From positions 1 to 20,258 of the IMG/VR virus record IMGVR_UViG_3300042446_000754: 20,258 nucleotides of DNA. The stretch is one strand, 5' to 3'. This DNA comes from a virus. This document shows, piece after piece, positions 1 to 7,884 of this stretch; position 1 is the stretch's first letter, and each line of letters opens with the position of its first letter. A program made the translations under genes and the position numbers. The notes under the pieces were generated by a model, which saw nothing but the letters and a program-made list of their open reading frames with translations, searched no databases and had not been told where the DNA came from.

Positions 1-2
1 AT

Positions 3-74
3 GCCGCTAATATGTGTGCACTAAAGTCTGTTCTGATGCCCATGCTGAAGAACCTGGAGCGTTATGATGTATAA
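3..74 (+). CDS. C-terminal end of an upstream phage gene (partial)
   Basis: One frame is open from the window edge to a TAA at 72-74. It gives a 23-residue tail that ends LKNLERYDV. The gene starts outside the window. Its stop overlaps the start of the next gene by 11 bases, which is the tight packing seen across this structural cluster. The position just before the ejection proteins suggests a virion gene, but the visible part is too short to name. Confidence 0.5.
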   Translation, partial: AANMCALKSVLMPMLKNLERYDV

Positions 75-420
75 CCAGAACGTAAACCTTGCGGGCATGG
101 CCCTTACGCCTGAAGAACAGGCCCGGATGAACCGCGCTCAAGTTATGCAAGATGCTGGGGCTGCGCCTATTCAGGTCCAGTCTTACAAGGGCATTGAAGC
201 TCCCATATCGGGCGGTGAAGCCATTGCCAAGGTCTTGCAATCCTATATGGGCGCAAAGCAGAAAGACGCCATCCTAAACAGGGGTATGGGCAATAATGGC
301 ATGTCCGTTGGCGATACAAACTATATGGGCGGCGGCGCACTTGACGCTATTACGGGTTCGCAGATCAATAGGCCCAAGTCCTCTATGGGCTTTCTAAAAA
401 ACATGTTTGCAGGATCGTAA
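64..420 (+). CDS. Small virion/ejection-cluster protein with a VQSYKGI motif
   Basis: This 118-residue protein has no enzymatic motif. Residues about 31-65 carry GAAPIQVQSYKGIEAPIS followed by IAKVLQSYMGAKQ. The N-terminus of the next, much larger gene has nearly the same segment, so the two share a module. The rest is rich in Gly, Met and Asn (GMGNNGMSVG, NYMGGGALDA), as in small internal capsid or tail proteins. GGAG at 56-59 precedes two possible starts, ATG 64 and ATG 67; 67 has the better spacing. The gene overlaps its upstream neighbour, and its stop lies two bases before the start of the next gene. The likely role is as a minor internal virion protein that is packaged or ejected with the larger proteins. 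That role is inferred from position and the shared module. Confidence 0.6.
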   Translation: MMYNQNVNLAGMALTPEEQARMNRAQVMQDAGAAPIQVQSYKGIEAPISGGEAIAKVLQSYMGAKQKDAILNRGMGNNGMSVGDTNYMGGGALDAITGSQINRPKSSMGFLKNMFAGS

Positions 421-421
421 A

Positions 422-2362
422 ATGGCCAATTCGATTGTAGCCCTTACCGATACAGCGTCCCAGATTGCCGAACTTCAGCGCCGTCAGAAGCTTGCTGAAG
501 CCCTTTCGGCTCAAGGTGCTGCGCCTATTGAGGTTCAATCCTATAAGGGCATACAGGCTCCTATCTCGCCGCTCTCTGGCATAGCCAAGGTTCTGCAAGC
601 CTACCTAGGTGCAAAGCAATCGGCTGATATTGCAAAAGGCGATAAAGAAGCACGTCAAACGGCGCGGGATGAAGCGGTTAGCTACCTTGAAAGCATGAAG
701 CGTACCCCAGACATTGGCAGGTTTGAAACTCCTGTGTCAGTGGAAGAAGCAAGGCAGCAAGCGGCCGTTCCTGCATTGACGCCTGTTGCGCCCGCTGGCC
801 CTCCTGAAATGATGCAAGTGGGCGGCGTTCCAACCGATATGCAAGGCGGTGTTACGCCTACCGCATCCGTGCAAGCGCCTATGCCGCAAGTGTATAGCGA
901 TGCCCAACCGTCCGCGTATATGGGGCCACAGGCTACCGTTATGCCTGGCCGGGAAAGAACGCCTCAAGAGCGTATGGCTATGGCCTTACAAGCGCAAATG
1001 AGCGGCAACGAATATGCTGCGGCAGCTACCAAGCCTGAATATGAACGCGCCGTAACTGAGGCTGCTGATCAGGCGGAAGTGCAGCGTATTCTTAATAATC
1101 CAGCGGTCAAAGATGCACCAAAAGAGGTAAAAGACAAATTAACATTAATTTCGGCTCTTGGTTCAACAGCATTAAAAAGTGCTGTAGGAAAAATGTTTGA
1201 GCCTGAAGAAACAACGTCCCTTCAAAGAGATTATAAAGCAGCAGTAGCACAAGGTTATCCCGGATCGTTTATGGATTATGTGCAATTTGCAAATCCAAAA
1301 ACAATTGCGGTCACTGCGGGCGGTCAAGTATATGATACTAGAGCCTTAACTGGAACAAATCCTCCACCAACCGCGCAACCTGCCCCTACGGCTGGAACGC
1401 CTGCTGCTGCCACCCCTACAGCTAATGTGCCATCAATTGTAGAAAACAATAATCCCGGCGCTTTAGAATATCGTCCTTGGATGAAAAGGTATGGTGCGGT
1501 TGTTTCTGAGGATGGGCGTTTTGCAAGATTCCCAACGACTGAGGCTGGCATCCAAGCGCAAACCGCTTTAATTACAAATGATTATGTTAACAAAGGCGTC
1601 AATACAATTGACGCAATTGTTGACAAATATTTGGGTAAAGGCTCCGAAAATTCATTTGAAAGCCGCTCTGGTTACAAAACGTATTTGGTGCAAAAAACAG
1701 GCTTGTCGCTTGGTCAACAAGTTACTGCCGCAGACATTCCAAAACTAACCGAAGCCATGCGTCAGTTTGAAACGGGGCAACGCGCACCTGCGCCTACTGC
1801 TGCGCCAGCCCCTAAAGGTGCCCCAAAACCACTAGTTGTTGTTCCCCCAAAACCAGAGCCACAATATTCTGAAGCCCAATTAAAAGACCTTACGGAAATT
1901 TCAAAAGCGTCAAACGCAATTACTAGAGCAATAGAATTGGTTAATAAAGCTCCAAATTCATTTAATTTTTTACGCGCTGTTCCGGGTAAATTTGGTGGAG
2001 AAATGGGTGAAGCTTTAGCGGCCTCTAATTTAGATTCTCCAAAAGCCAAACAAGCGCGATATGCAGTCTTTAATACTGTTTCTGCTATAATTTTACAACG
2101 AGCCGGTACAGCCCAAACTTTAGGTGAAAGAGAAATTTTATTATCATTTCTTCCAGCTAAATTTGATGATCAAAATGCAATTCTTACTAAACTTCAAGGT
2201 TTTCAAGATCACTTGGTGACTCAAGAAAAAGCGGTTAAAGACCCTACTAAACCATTAGAACCTAGTTTTGGATCATCTGCAAAAACTACAAAAGCCCCTG
2301 CTGGGATTGATCAAGCAGATTGGGATGTTTTAACGCCTGAAGAAAAAAAGGCATGGAAATGA
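422..2362 (+). CDS. Internal virion (ejection) protein with murein hydrolase-like domain
   Basis: This is a 646-residue protein. I chose ATG 422 because AGGA (411-414) lies seven bases upstream; an in-frame ATG at 407 has no such site. The N-terminus (residues about 20-60) repeats the GAAPIEVQSYKGIQAPIS / IAKVLQAYLGAKQ module of the preceding gene. A Pro/Ala-rich linker leads to a domain at about 342-455 that begins NNNPGALEY and continues with RFARFPTTEAGIQAQ, TIDAIVDKYLGKGSEN and YLVQKTGL. This pattern is typical of the phage structural P5-like peptidoglycan-hydrolase domain. After a second Pro-rich linker, the C-terminal region has a helical segment (RAGTAQTLGEREILLSFLP) and ends in ADWDVLTPEEKKAWK, as in other podovirus internal proteins. 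It probably enters the host envelope during DNA ejection and locally opens murein. Its base composition changes near 1080, from GC-rich to AT-rich. Confidence 0.75.
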   Translation: MANSIVALTDTASQIAELQRRQKLAEALSAQGAAPIEVQSYKGIQAPISPLSGIAKVLQAYLGAKQSADIAKGDKEARQTARDEAVSYLESMKRTPDIGRFETPVSVEEARQQAAVPALTPVAPAGPPEMMQVGGVPTDMQGGVTPTASVQAPMPQVYSDAQPSAYMGPQATVMPGRERTPQERMAMALQAQMSGNEYAAAATKPEYERAVTEAADQAEVQRILNNPAVKDAPKEVKDKLTLISALGSTALKSAVGKMFEPEETTSLQRDYKAAVAQGYPGSFMDYVQFANPKTIAVTAGGQVYDTRALTGTNPPPTAQPAPTAGTPAAATPTANVPSIVENNNPGALEYRPWMKRYGAVVSEDGRFARFPTTEAGIQAQTALITNDYVNKGVNTIDAIVDKYLGKGSENSFESRSGYKTYLVQKTGLSLGQQVTAADIPKLTEAMRQFETGQRAPAPTAAPAPKGAPKPLVVVPPKPEPQYSEAQLKDLTEISKASNAITRAIELVNKAPNSFNFLRAVPGKFGGEMGEALAASNLDSPKAKQARYAVFNTVSAIILQRAGTAQTLGEREILLSFLPAKFDDQNAILTKLQGFQDHLVTQEKAVKDPTKPLEPSFGSSAKTTKAPAGIDQADWDVLTPEEKKAWK

Positions 2363-4908
2363 CAGAGCTTACAACTGAGCAAAATCGATTAGTTTTAATA
2401 GCAAAAGCAAGAAGGAGAAGGGCCGAAGCAGAGGCTAGCCCTCCCGCCGCTTCTGATGCGTTCAAACCTACGTTTGGCCAAACTATGGCTGACGTTGGCA
2501 TGTCTGCATTAAATGGTTTGGGTCGGGGATTGGCTCAGGGTACTGGCGACATTGTAAGTTCGTTTCAAGGCAATGTTCCGTTTTATCAAAACCCAACCCA
2601 GCAAGCTAATGCGGTGTTAGCAAATGCCTTGGCGGGCTTGGTTCCAACTAAAACTAAAGTTTTAGCGTCAACGGTGCGGGCAGCAGCAAATCCTAATGCT
2701 CAAACTTTTGCACAAATGCAAAGTACGCTTACGGGGGCGCTTCAGCCAAATACCAAACCGGGCGAAGAATTTAAGCCGCAAACTACGCCTGGAAGATTTG
2801 CCCAGACTGCCGCTGAATTTGTGCCGATGGGTGTTGCGGGTGGCCCAGGAAGCGTTGTAAGGCGCGTTGGCGAATCTGCTGCGTTAGGCGCTATATCAGA
2901 AGCGGGCGGACAACTTACGGAAGGAACGCCATTTGAAGGTTTTGCTCGGGCAGCAGCGCCTGTTATTGCATTGGCCGTTTCAAAAAGCCCCAAAGCATTA
3001 GCTGGTGCATTAAAGCTTGGAACTGCTGAAAAATCTTCTATTGCCGTAGGCGATAAAGCTAAGGCGCTTTTGACGGAACAACGGGCCGCTTCCGCCGCTG
3101 CTGCCGCCAAAGCCGAGGCTGATGCTATTGCTCAAGCCGAACGCGCTAAGAATCTTTTGACTAGGCAGACCGATACCAAGGGAAGAGCTTTGGCAGCGCT
3201 TTTGGAAGATCGCAAAGCGACCACTGCCGCCGTTAGAAGGGCCGAAACTAAAGGCGTTACGCAAGGCAAGCGTTCTGAAACTTTATTGGGTGAACAAGCC
3301 GCTGCCGAGAAGGCTGCAACGCCATCGCCCTTTACCGAGGGCCGCGTAACCACGCTTGATGAGCGCGGTCAGCCTATCCAGACGGATATTGTTAAGGCTA
3401 AAGAAAATATTTATGAAACCCGCGAAAAAGAATGGAATAAAAATAGCAAACCTGTAGATAAAAAAGCCGCAGAAAAAGAAGCTTCTGGTGATTATATTTC
3501 TGATGATAAAGATGCAAAAAAGATTCTTAAAGAATCTAAAGCAATCGTAAATCCAAGTCCTACAAAATCTCCAACAGCAACTTCGTCTCCAACGCCAGAA
3601 GAAGCTTCTGTGCATAAAAAAGTTATTGATGCTTTTGAAGATCGCTTGGTTGAAGTTCCAGAATCTTTTGCTAAATCTGAAAAAGCAAAAGGTATGGAAA
3701 TTATACCTGAAGAAATTGTAGATAAAAAAACTGGCAAACGGTCTACAAAATATTTTAGAAAATTTAAAACTACCTATGAAGCAGTCACCAACCTTAACCG
3801 TCGTTTTGGTGATGCTTATTATGGTAAAGATGTTACTGGATTTGAAGGTGTTTCAAACAGCCTTATCAAGAATATGTATGAAAAAATCAGCAATATTAAA
3901 AGAAATTATATTGGAGAGGATTTGTATGATCCGCTTCAAGAAAGCTACACCAAATATACTAAAATGCTTGCGCCATTTAATGAAACCCAGATTGGCAAAT
4001 CCATATCTGGCACTCAAGGCACAACGGATATTGCCAACCTGACGCCTTCGCAGGTGCCAGGTGCCGTCCTTAGCAAGGGGGCTGGCGGCTTTGAGCAGGT
4101 TCAGGCGTTAGGCGGCAATCCTACTAACGCATTGCTTGATGAGGTCGCTACGGCGTTTAATAACCCTAAAACCAATGCGCCGCGTACTTCCGAGGAAGTC
4201 CGCACGTTGTTGTATAACAGCGATCTTGGAAGCGCCGTAACCGCCAATCCAACCGTAAAGGCCGCTGTTGCCAAGCACCTTACCCAATTGGAAGATGCCG
4301 AAATGGCGGCTGTAAAGGCCGAAGGCTTTGGCAAACGCGCTGAGGCACTAAAGGTTAAAGCCGGGGAAAGTGCAAAAGCATCCGGTGCCGCCAAGGCTAA
4401 GGCTCAATCTTATGACGTTGAACTGGCAAACCTTCAAAGCTTGCCGCCCGCAGAATTACCTGCTCGTGCAGAAGTCATATTTAAAGATATGGCTAAAAAC
4501 GGCGTTATTAACCCTGAACAATATGCTCAGCTTTTGTCTGACGTTCGACGCAACAAAAAAATTGGCACCAATGCAGAAAAATTGATTGCCAAGGCTAACG
4601 AAAATGCAAAGGCAGCTGAAAAGGCTGCAAGCAAGGCAACGGAATATGAAACGCAAATTGCAAGCCTTGAAAGCTTACCTTATAAAGATTTTGCCTCTCG
4701 CGCAGAAACAATTTTTGATAAAATGGCTAAAGATGGCGTTATTAGCAAAAAACAATATTCTGAACTTTTGTCTGATGTGCGAAAAGCGGAAAAAGATTTA
4801 GATAAAAAAGCTAGTAAAAAACGCATCCTTTTGCGTGTTGCGGGCCTTATGGGTATATTGGCTGCTTCCAAACTTGGAGCGGATGTAGTTAGCGTTTCAA
4901 AGGATTAA
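2359..4908 (+). CDS. Large alanine-rich internal virion (ejection) protein
   Basis: This 849-residue protein has no recognisable catalytic motif. ATG 2359 forms an ATGA overlap with the preceding stop and has AGG seven bases upstream, so it is preferred over ATG 2353. In order, it has a Gly/Ala-rich N-terminal half (GRFAQTAAEFVPMGVAGG, ALGAISEAGGQLTEGTPFEG), coiled-coil repeats at about residues 230-320 (KALLTEQ, KNLLTRQ, ALLEDRK, TLLGEQ), and a lysine-rich polar middle. Two 50-residue repeats follow (4411-4560 and 4645-4794), and a hydrophobic helix lies near the C-terminus (LLRVAGLMGILAASKLGADVV). Size, composition and position directly before the tail fibre match T7 gp15/gp16-type ejection proteins that build the trans-envelope channel. 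The exact counterpart cannot be assigned. The coding sequence switches between AT-rich and GC-rich stretches. Confidence 0.7.
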   Translation: MTELTTEQNRLVLIAKARRRRAEAEASPPAASDAFKPTFGQTMADVGMSALNGLGRGLAQGTGDIVSSFQGNVPFYQNPTQQANAVLANALAGLVPTKTKVLASTVRAAANPNAQTFAQMQSTLTGALQPNTKPGEEFKPQTTPGRFAQTAAEFVPMGVAGGPGSVVRRVGESAALGAISEAGGQLTEGTPFEGFARAAAPVIALAVSKSPKALAGALKLGTAEKSSIAVGDKAKALLTEQRAASAAAAAKAEADAIAQAERAKNLLTRQTDTKGRALAALLEDRKATTAAVRRAETKGVTQGKRSETLLGEQAAAEKAATPSPFTEGRVTTLDERGQPIQTDIVKAKENIYETREKEWNKNSKPVDKKAAEKEASGDYISDDKDAKKILKESKAIVNPSPTKSPTATSSPTPEEASVHKKVIDAFEDRLVEVPESFAKSEKAKGMEIIPEEIVDKKTGKRSTKYFRKFKTTYEAVTNLNRRFGDAYYGKDVTGFEGVSNSLIKNMYEKISNIKRNYIGEDLYDPLQESYTKYTKMLAPFNETQIGKSISGTQGTTDIANLTPSQVPGAVLSKGAGGFEQVQALGGNPTNALLDEVATAFNNPKTNAPRTSEEVRTLLYNSDLGSAVTANPTVKAAVAKHLTQLEDAEMAAVKAEGFGKRAEALKVKAGESAKASGAAKAKAQSYDVELANLQSLPPAELPARAEVIFKDMAKNGVINPEQYAQLLSDVRRNKKIGTNAEKLIAKANENAKAAEKAASKATEYETQIASLESLPYKDFASRAETIFDKMAKDGVISKKQYSELLSDVRKAEKDLDKKASKKRILLRVAGLMGILAASKLGADVVSVSKD
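4411..4794 (+). repeat. Two 50-residue helical repeats inside the ejection protein
   Basis: Bases 4411-4560 and 4645-4794 each encode a 50-residue unit, 78 codons apart. By eye 26 of 50 positions are identical, including SLP, RAE-IF, MAK-GVI and LLSDVR. The first unit is written with more GC-rich codons than the second, so the duplication is old, or one copy was exchanged later. The linker between them is Lys/Ala-rich and probably a coiled coil. Confidence 0.8.
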
Positions 4909-4911
4909 ATC

Positions 4912-5889
4912 ATGTCATTCAACGGCACTGGTACATTCAATATCAACACTAGCGGTCAGCCTGTTGTCACGGGCACGACCATTAGTTCCACCGTGTTCAA
5001 CGCCCTTACCGCTGACCTTGGCAACGGCCTGACCAACACCTTGACCAAGGACGGGCAGTCTACCCCGACCAACAACATCAAGTTTGGCGGCTTCAAGCTA
5101 ACGGGCGTTGGTCTGGCAACCGTTACCGGGGACGCGCTTAGTTACGGGCGCAATGCCACGGTTAATGACCTTGCCATCCTGGGCAACGTAACGCTCTCTA
5201 GCGGCATTACTGGCACGACCATTAACAGCACTAGCATTGGCGCTACAACGCCCAGCACGGGCGCGTTCACGACCCTATCGGCATCTAGCACGGTAAACGG
5301 CGCAGGGTTCACGGCTTACTTTGCATCGCCTCCCGCCATTGGCGGTACGGCGGCGGCCGCCATTACCGGGACGACCATTACCGGGACGACCATTGCCGCC
5401 AATACACGGTTCGTTGGTGCAATTGATGGTACGATCGGTGCAACGACTGCGGCGGCTGGGTTGTTTACAACGCTTGGCGCTTCTGGCGTTACAACTATGG
5501 GCGCTGACGGTGTATTTACCGCAGCATATTCGCCAACGTCGGTACGCAGCATTGGCTACCGGGGCGTTCCCCAAGTCGGCGGTGCGTCCAAAACCACTAG
5601 CTACACCTTGGCCTTGGCTGATTCCGGCCATCACGTTTACCTGACGGGTTCGACGGCTTCGCAAACGGTTACGATCCCTGCCAATGGTTCCGTAGCGTTC
5701 CCAATCGGCACAACCATTTCCATCGTCAATGGCGCAACGGTGGCCTGGACGGTTCCAATTACGACCGACACCCTAACGCTTGCTGGTGGAACGACCACGG
5801 GGACGCGCACGTTGGCCGTGGGCGCGGTTGCGACCATTATCAAGGTAACGGCAACGGCATGGTACATTAGCGGCGCTGGGGTCTCCTAA
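4912..5889 (+). CDS. Tail fibre-like protein
   Basis: This 325-residue protein is very rich in Thr, Gly, Ala and Ser. The N-terminal half has repeated fibre motifs such as ITGTTINSTSIGATTPSTG, AFTTLSAS, and later TIGATTAAAGLFTTLGASG. These are typical of beta-structured phage tail fibres. The last 100 residues (YTLALADSGHHVYLTGSTA, TVTIPANGSVAFPIGTTI, TRTLAVGAVATIIKVTAT, WYISGAGVS) form a C-terminal domain found at the ends of many podovirus and siphovirus fibres. It probably binds the host receptor, and no chaperone gene is visible next to it. AAAGGA lies just upstream of ATG 4912, overlapping the end of the preceding gene. The stop overlaps the next start as TAATG. GC content is clearly higher than in the flanking genes, so this gene may be exchanged as a module. 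Confidence 0.8.
   Translation: MSFNGTGTFNINTSGQPVVTGTTISSTVFNALTADLGNGLTNTLTKDGQSTPTNNIKFGGFKLTGVGLATVTGDALSYGRNATVNDLAILGNVTLSSGITGTTINSTSIGATTPSTGAFTTLSASSTVNGAGFTAYFASPPAIGGTAAAAITGTTITGTTIAANTRFVGAIDGTIGATTAAAGLFTTLGASGVTTMGADGVFTAAYSPTSVRSIGYRGVPQVGGASKTTSYTLALADSGHHVYLTGSTASQTVTIPANGSVAFPIGTTISIVNGATVAWTVPITTDTLTLAGGTTTGTRTLAVGAVATIIKVTATAWYISGAGVS
5361..5390 (+). repeat. 15-bp tandem duplication in the tail fibre gene
   Basis: The 15-base unit CATTACCGGGACGAC occurs twice back to back and is followed by a third start of the unit (CATTGCC). It encodes ITGTT twice. Related GGCACGACCATTA segments occur near 4972 and 5213. The unit length keeps the frame, so slippage here would lengthen or shorten the fibre without breaking it. 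Confidence 0.85.
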
Positions 5890-6302
5890 TGAGCGGCGTC
5901 GGCATGATGATGCTGGGAAGCGGCGGGGATTTAGTTAAAATTTCCAATGCTACTATTTCTTCTGTAAATAGCGGCGGCAACGCTTCGGCTGCGTACCGCA
6001 TATCAAGCACGGGTTCTATAGACTCGGTAAGATCGCCTGAAGGCACGACCTCTTTAGGAAGTTGGGTTGTACCAACGACCTCAGCGTCAAAATATGAAGC
6101 AATGGCTACCGTTACGTCCGGCAGTTTGTCCTTAGGAACAACCGGATCATTTATAAACTGCGCGGCAAGCCCAATGTGGACTAGAAATGCAACAGTAGTT
6201 GGAACTTTTACGGCTGTTATAACTGTTGATATTAGGCTAATTGGTACCACAACAGTTTTGACAACTGCGTCAATTACGCTGACCGCTGAAAGGCAGCCTT
6301 AA
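5889..6302 (+). CDS. Small tail/adhesin-like structural protein
   Basis: This 137-residue protein is not recognised at family level. It starts in a TAATG overlap with the fibre gene, so it is probably translationally coupled to it. The N-terminus is MSGVGMMMLGSGG. The rest is Ser/Thr/Val-rich with alternating polar and hydrophobic residues (TGSIDSVRSPEGTTSLGSWV, TVVGTFTAVITVDIRLIGTT, ASITLTAERQP), as expected for a beta-sandwich or beta-prism. There is no signal peptide or membrane segment. Position after the fibre suggests a fibre tip, adhesin or accessory tail protein. That role is inference. An internal start at Met5-8 is possible. Base composition is lower in GC than the fibre gene. Confidence 0.6.
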   Translation: MSGVGMMMLGSGGDLVKISNATISSVNSGGNASAAYRISSTGSIDSVRSPEGTTSLGSWVVPTTSASKYEAMATVTSGSLSLGTTGSFINCAASPMWTRNATVVGTFTAVITVDIRLIGTTTVLTTASITLTAERQP

Positions 6303-6303
6303 A

Positions 6304-6525
6304 GTGTCCGATCAATCAGTCGAAACTCAGATTGCTTTGCTTCAAGCGGATGTGGAAGCCTTGACCAAGGCTGTCACCAAGCAATCTAATGATATTGAAG
6401 GCTTGGTACAGGCATGGAAAACAGCCAACGGCGTTGTGTCTTTTATGAAATGGTTGGCCAGTATCGCGGTTGCCGCAAGCATTTTGCTTGGCGCAATTAA
6501 ACTTAAACTATTCGGTGCACAATAG
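6304..6525 (+). CDS. Coiled-coil plus single-TM protein, XhlA/holin-accessory-like
   Basis: This 73-residue protein starts at GTG 6304, with AAAGG ten bases upstream. Residues 1-40 look like a coiled coil (ETQIALLQADVEALTKAVTK). Residues about 46-66 form one membrane helix (FMKWLASIAVAASILLGAI), followed by a short basic tail (KLKLFG). This architecture, a soluble coiled coil followed by one membrane span, is that of XhlA-type holin-associated proteins and other small phage lysis regulators. The gene lies between the fibre and the lysis pair, about 1.4 kb before the 3TM holin. A lysis role is inference; it could equally be a small membrane-anchored protein of other function. Confidence 0.6.
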   Translation: MSDQSVETQIALLQADVEALTKAVTKQSNDIEGLVQAWKTANGVVSFMKWLASIAVAASILLGAIKLKLFGAQ

Positions 6526-6536
6526 GGGCGTTTGAA

Positions 6537-6890
6537 ATGATTGAAGAACTAGTGTCACACGTTTTCGCTATGCGTAATGCAGCCCATACGGCGCATTGGG
6601 CTACAAAGTCTTTCAGCGAACATAGCGCCCTTTGCTCGTTCTATGATGGTTTGATTGATAGGATTGACGCCATCGTAGAAGCGTATCAAGGCTGGTTTGG
6701 CCTGATTGGAGAGGTTCGTATCCTTATGATGCCAAAGGATGATATAGCCAGCAAGATCAGGGATGAACTGGCTTGGATTGCTACCAATCGCAGCAAGATT
6801 GCCAAGAACAATACGATGATTGAAAACCTGATTGACGAACTAATGCAACATTATTCCTCAACCCATTACAAGCTAGTGAACCTGAAATAA
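6537..6890 (+). CDS. Dps/ferritin-like DUF5856-type phage protein
   Basis: This 117-residue helical protein begins MIEELVSHVFAMRNAAHTAH and continues HWATKSFSEHSALCSFYDGLIDRI and IVEAYQGWFG. The HWxTxSFxxHxAL and DxIVEAYQG spacing of His and acidic residues resembles Dps/ferritin-type helices and a DUF5856 family common in tailed phages. The protein is shorter than a typical Dps (about 160 residues), and iron binding cannot be shown from sequence. GGGG at 6524-6527 may serve as the ribosome site. The gene lies between the small membrane protein and the metallophosphoesterase. A role in the virion or in protecting DNA is possible but unproven. Confidence 0.6.
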   Translation: MIEELVSHVFAMRNAAHTAHWATKSFSEHSALCSFYDGLIDRIDAIVEAYQGWFGLIGEVRILMMPKDDIASKIRDELAWIATNRSKIAKNNTMIENLIDELMQHYSSTHYKLVNLK

Positions 6891-6908
6891 CCAAAGTAAG
6901 GAACCTAT

Positions 6909-7883
6909 GTGTCTTATACGGATGATGAGTTTATCGCCGCTTGGCAACAAAGCGGCGGAAGCCCAATAGCCTTAAGCGGTATCCTAGATATGGATATCCG
7001 CAGCATTTACAGGCGAAGGGCTAAAATGGCCAACAAAGGAATAGTTTTAACCACAACGCCAAACGAAGCTACAAAAGGCCAAAACAAAACATGGCGAACA
7101 GACATTGGCCGCGCCTACCCTAGACAGAACGACTACAATATTGAAAACGGAATTATGATCATCTTTTCAGATGCTCATTTCTGGCCCGATCATAACCAGA
7201 CCGTAGCCAACATGGCCTTGGTGGAATTGATCAAAGAACTTAATCCCAAAGTTGTTATCGCCAATGGCGACATATTTGATGGCGCAGGCGTTAGCCGCCA
7301 TCCCCCGCTTGGCTGGTCCAAGTTGCCTTCCGTAAAAGAAGAACTTGAAATTTGCGATGAGCGATTGCACGAAATCGTTATGGCGTCCAAGACAAAGGCG
7401 GATTTATTTTGGAATGTTGGCAATCACGACATGCGGCTTGACCGTACTCTTTGTATGTCTGTTCCTGGCTTTGAGGGGGTCGTTCAAAGGCTAGACGAGC
7501 GCTTCCATGCATGGAATTTTGCATGGTCCCTTAACGTCAATGACCATACGATGATCAAGCACCGTTACCATAATGGCGCTCATGCTGCGTATAACAACGC
7601 CATGAAATCGGGCCGATCAATCGTAACCGGACACCTTCACAGGCTGATCGTAACGCCTTGGGGCGATTATAACGGGCGTAGGTACGGTGTTGATACAGGC
7701 ACCCTATCGGATCCGCATGGCCCGCAATTTGATTATGCCGAGAATAACCCAAGCCCACATTGCTCAGGCTTTGCGGTCCTGACATTCAGGAACGGTATGC
7801 TATTGCCGCCTGAGCTGGTAGAAGTCATTGACAACGTGGCCTACTTTAGGGGCCAGTCGGTTATAGATGCGTCGGGAGAATAA
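6909..7883 (+). CDS. Calcineurin-like metallophosphoesterase with N-terminal HTH
   Basis: This 324-residue protein starts at GTG 6909, with AAGGA six bases upstream. Residues about 4-45 (DDEFIAAWQQ, LSGILDMDIRSIYRRRAKM) look like a helix-turn-helix. The catalytic domain then shows the full metallophosphoesterase signature: SDAHF (D88, H90), NGDIFDG (D121), GNHD (171-174) and GHLH (241-244), with further His in KHRYHNGAH. Two-metal hydrolysis of a phosphomono- or diester is therefore expected. The substrate (nucleotide, nucleic acid end or second messenger) cannot be read. The HTH resembles those in phage proteins that bind DNA, so action on DNA is plausible. The gene sits between tail and lysis genes, an accessory slot in many alphaproteobacterial podophages. 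Confidence 0.85.
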   Translation: MSYTDDEFIAAWQQSGGSPIALSGILDMDIRSIYRRRAKMANKGIVLTTTPNEATKGQNKTWRTDIGRAYPRQNDYNIENGIMIIFSDAHFWPDHNQTVANMALVELIKELNPKVVIANGDIFDGAGVSRHPPLGWSKLPSVKEELEICDERLHEIVMASKTKADLFWNVGNHDMRLDRTLCMSVPGFEGVVQRLDERFHAWNFAWSLNVNDHTMIKHRYHNGAHAAYNNAMKSGRSIVTGHLHRLIVTPWGDYNGRRYGVDTGTLSDPHGPQFDYAENNPSPHCSGFAVLTFRNGMLLPPELVEVIDNVAYFRGQSVIDASGE

Positions 7884-7884
7884 A

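Noticed and set aside
6304-6525. Main holin
   Set aside because: It has only one span, and a clear 3TM holin sits directly before the endolysin. An accessory role is more likely.
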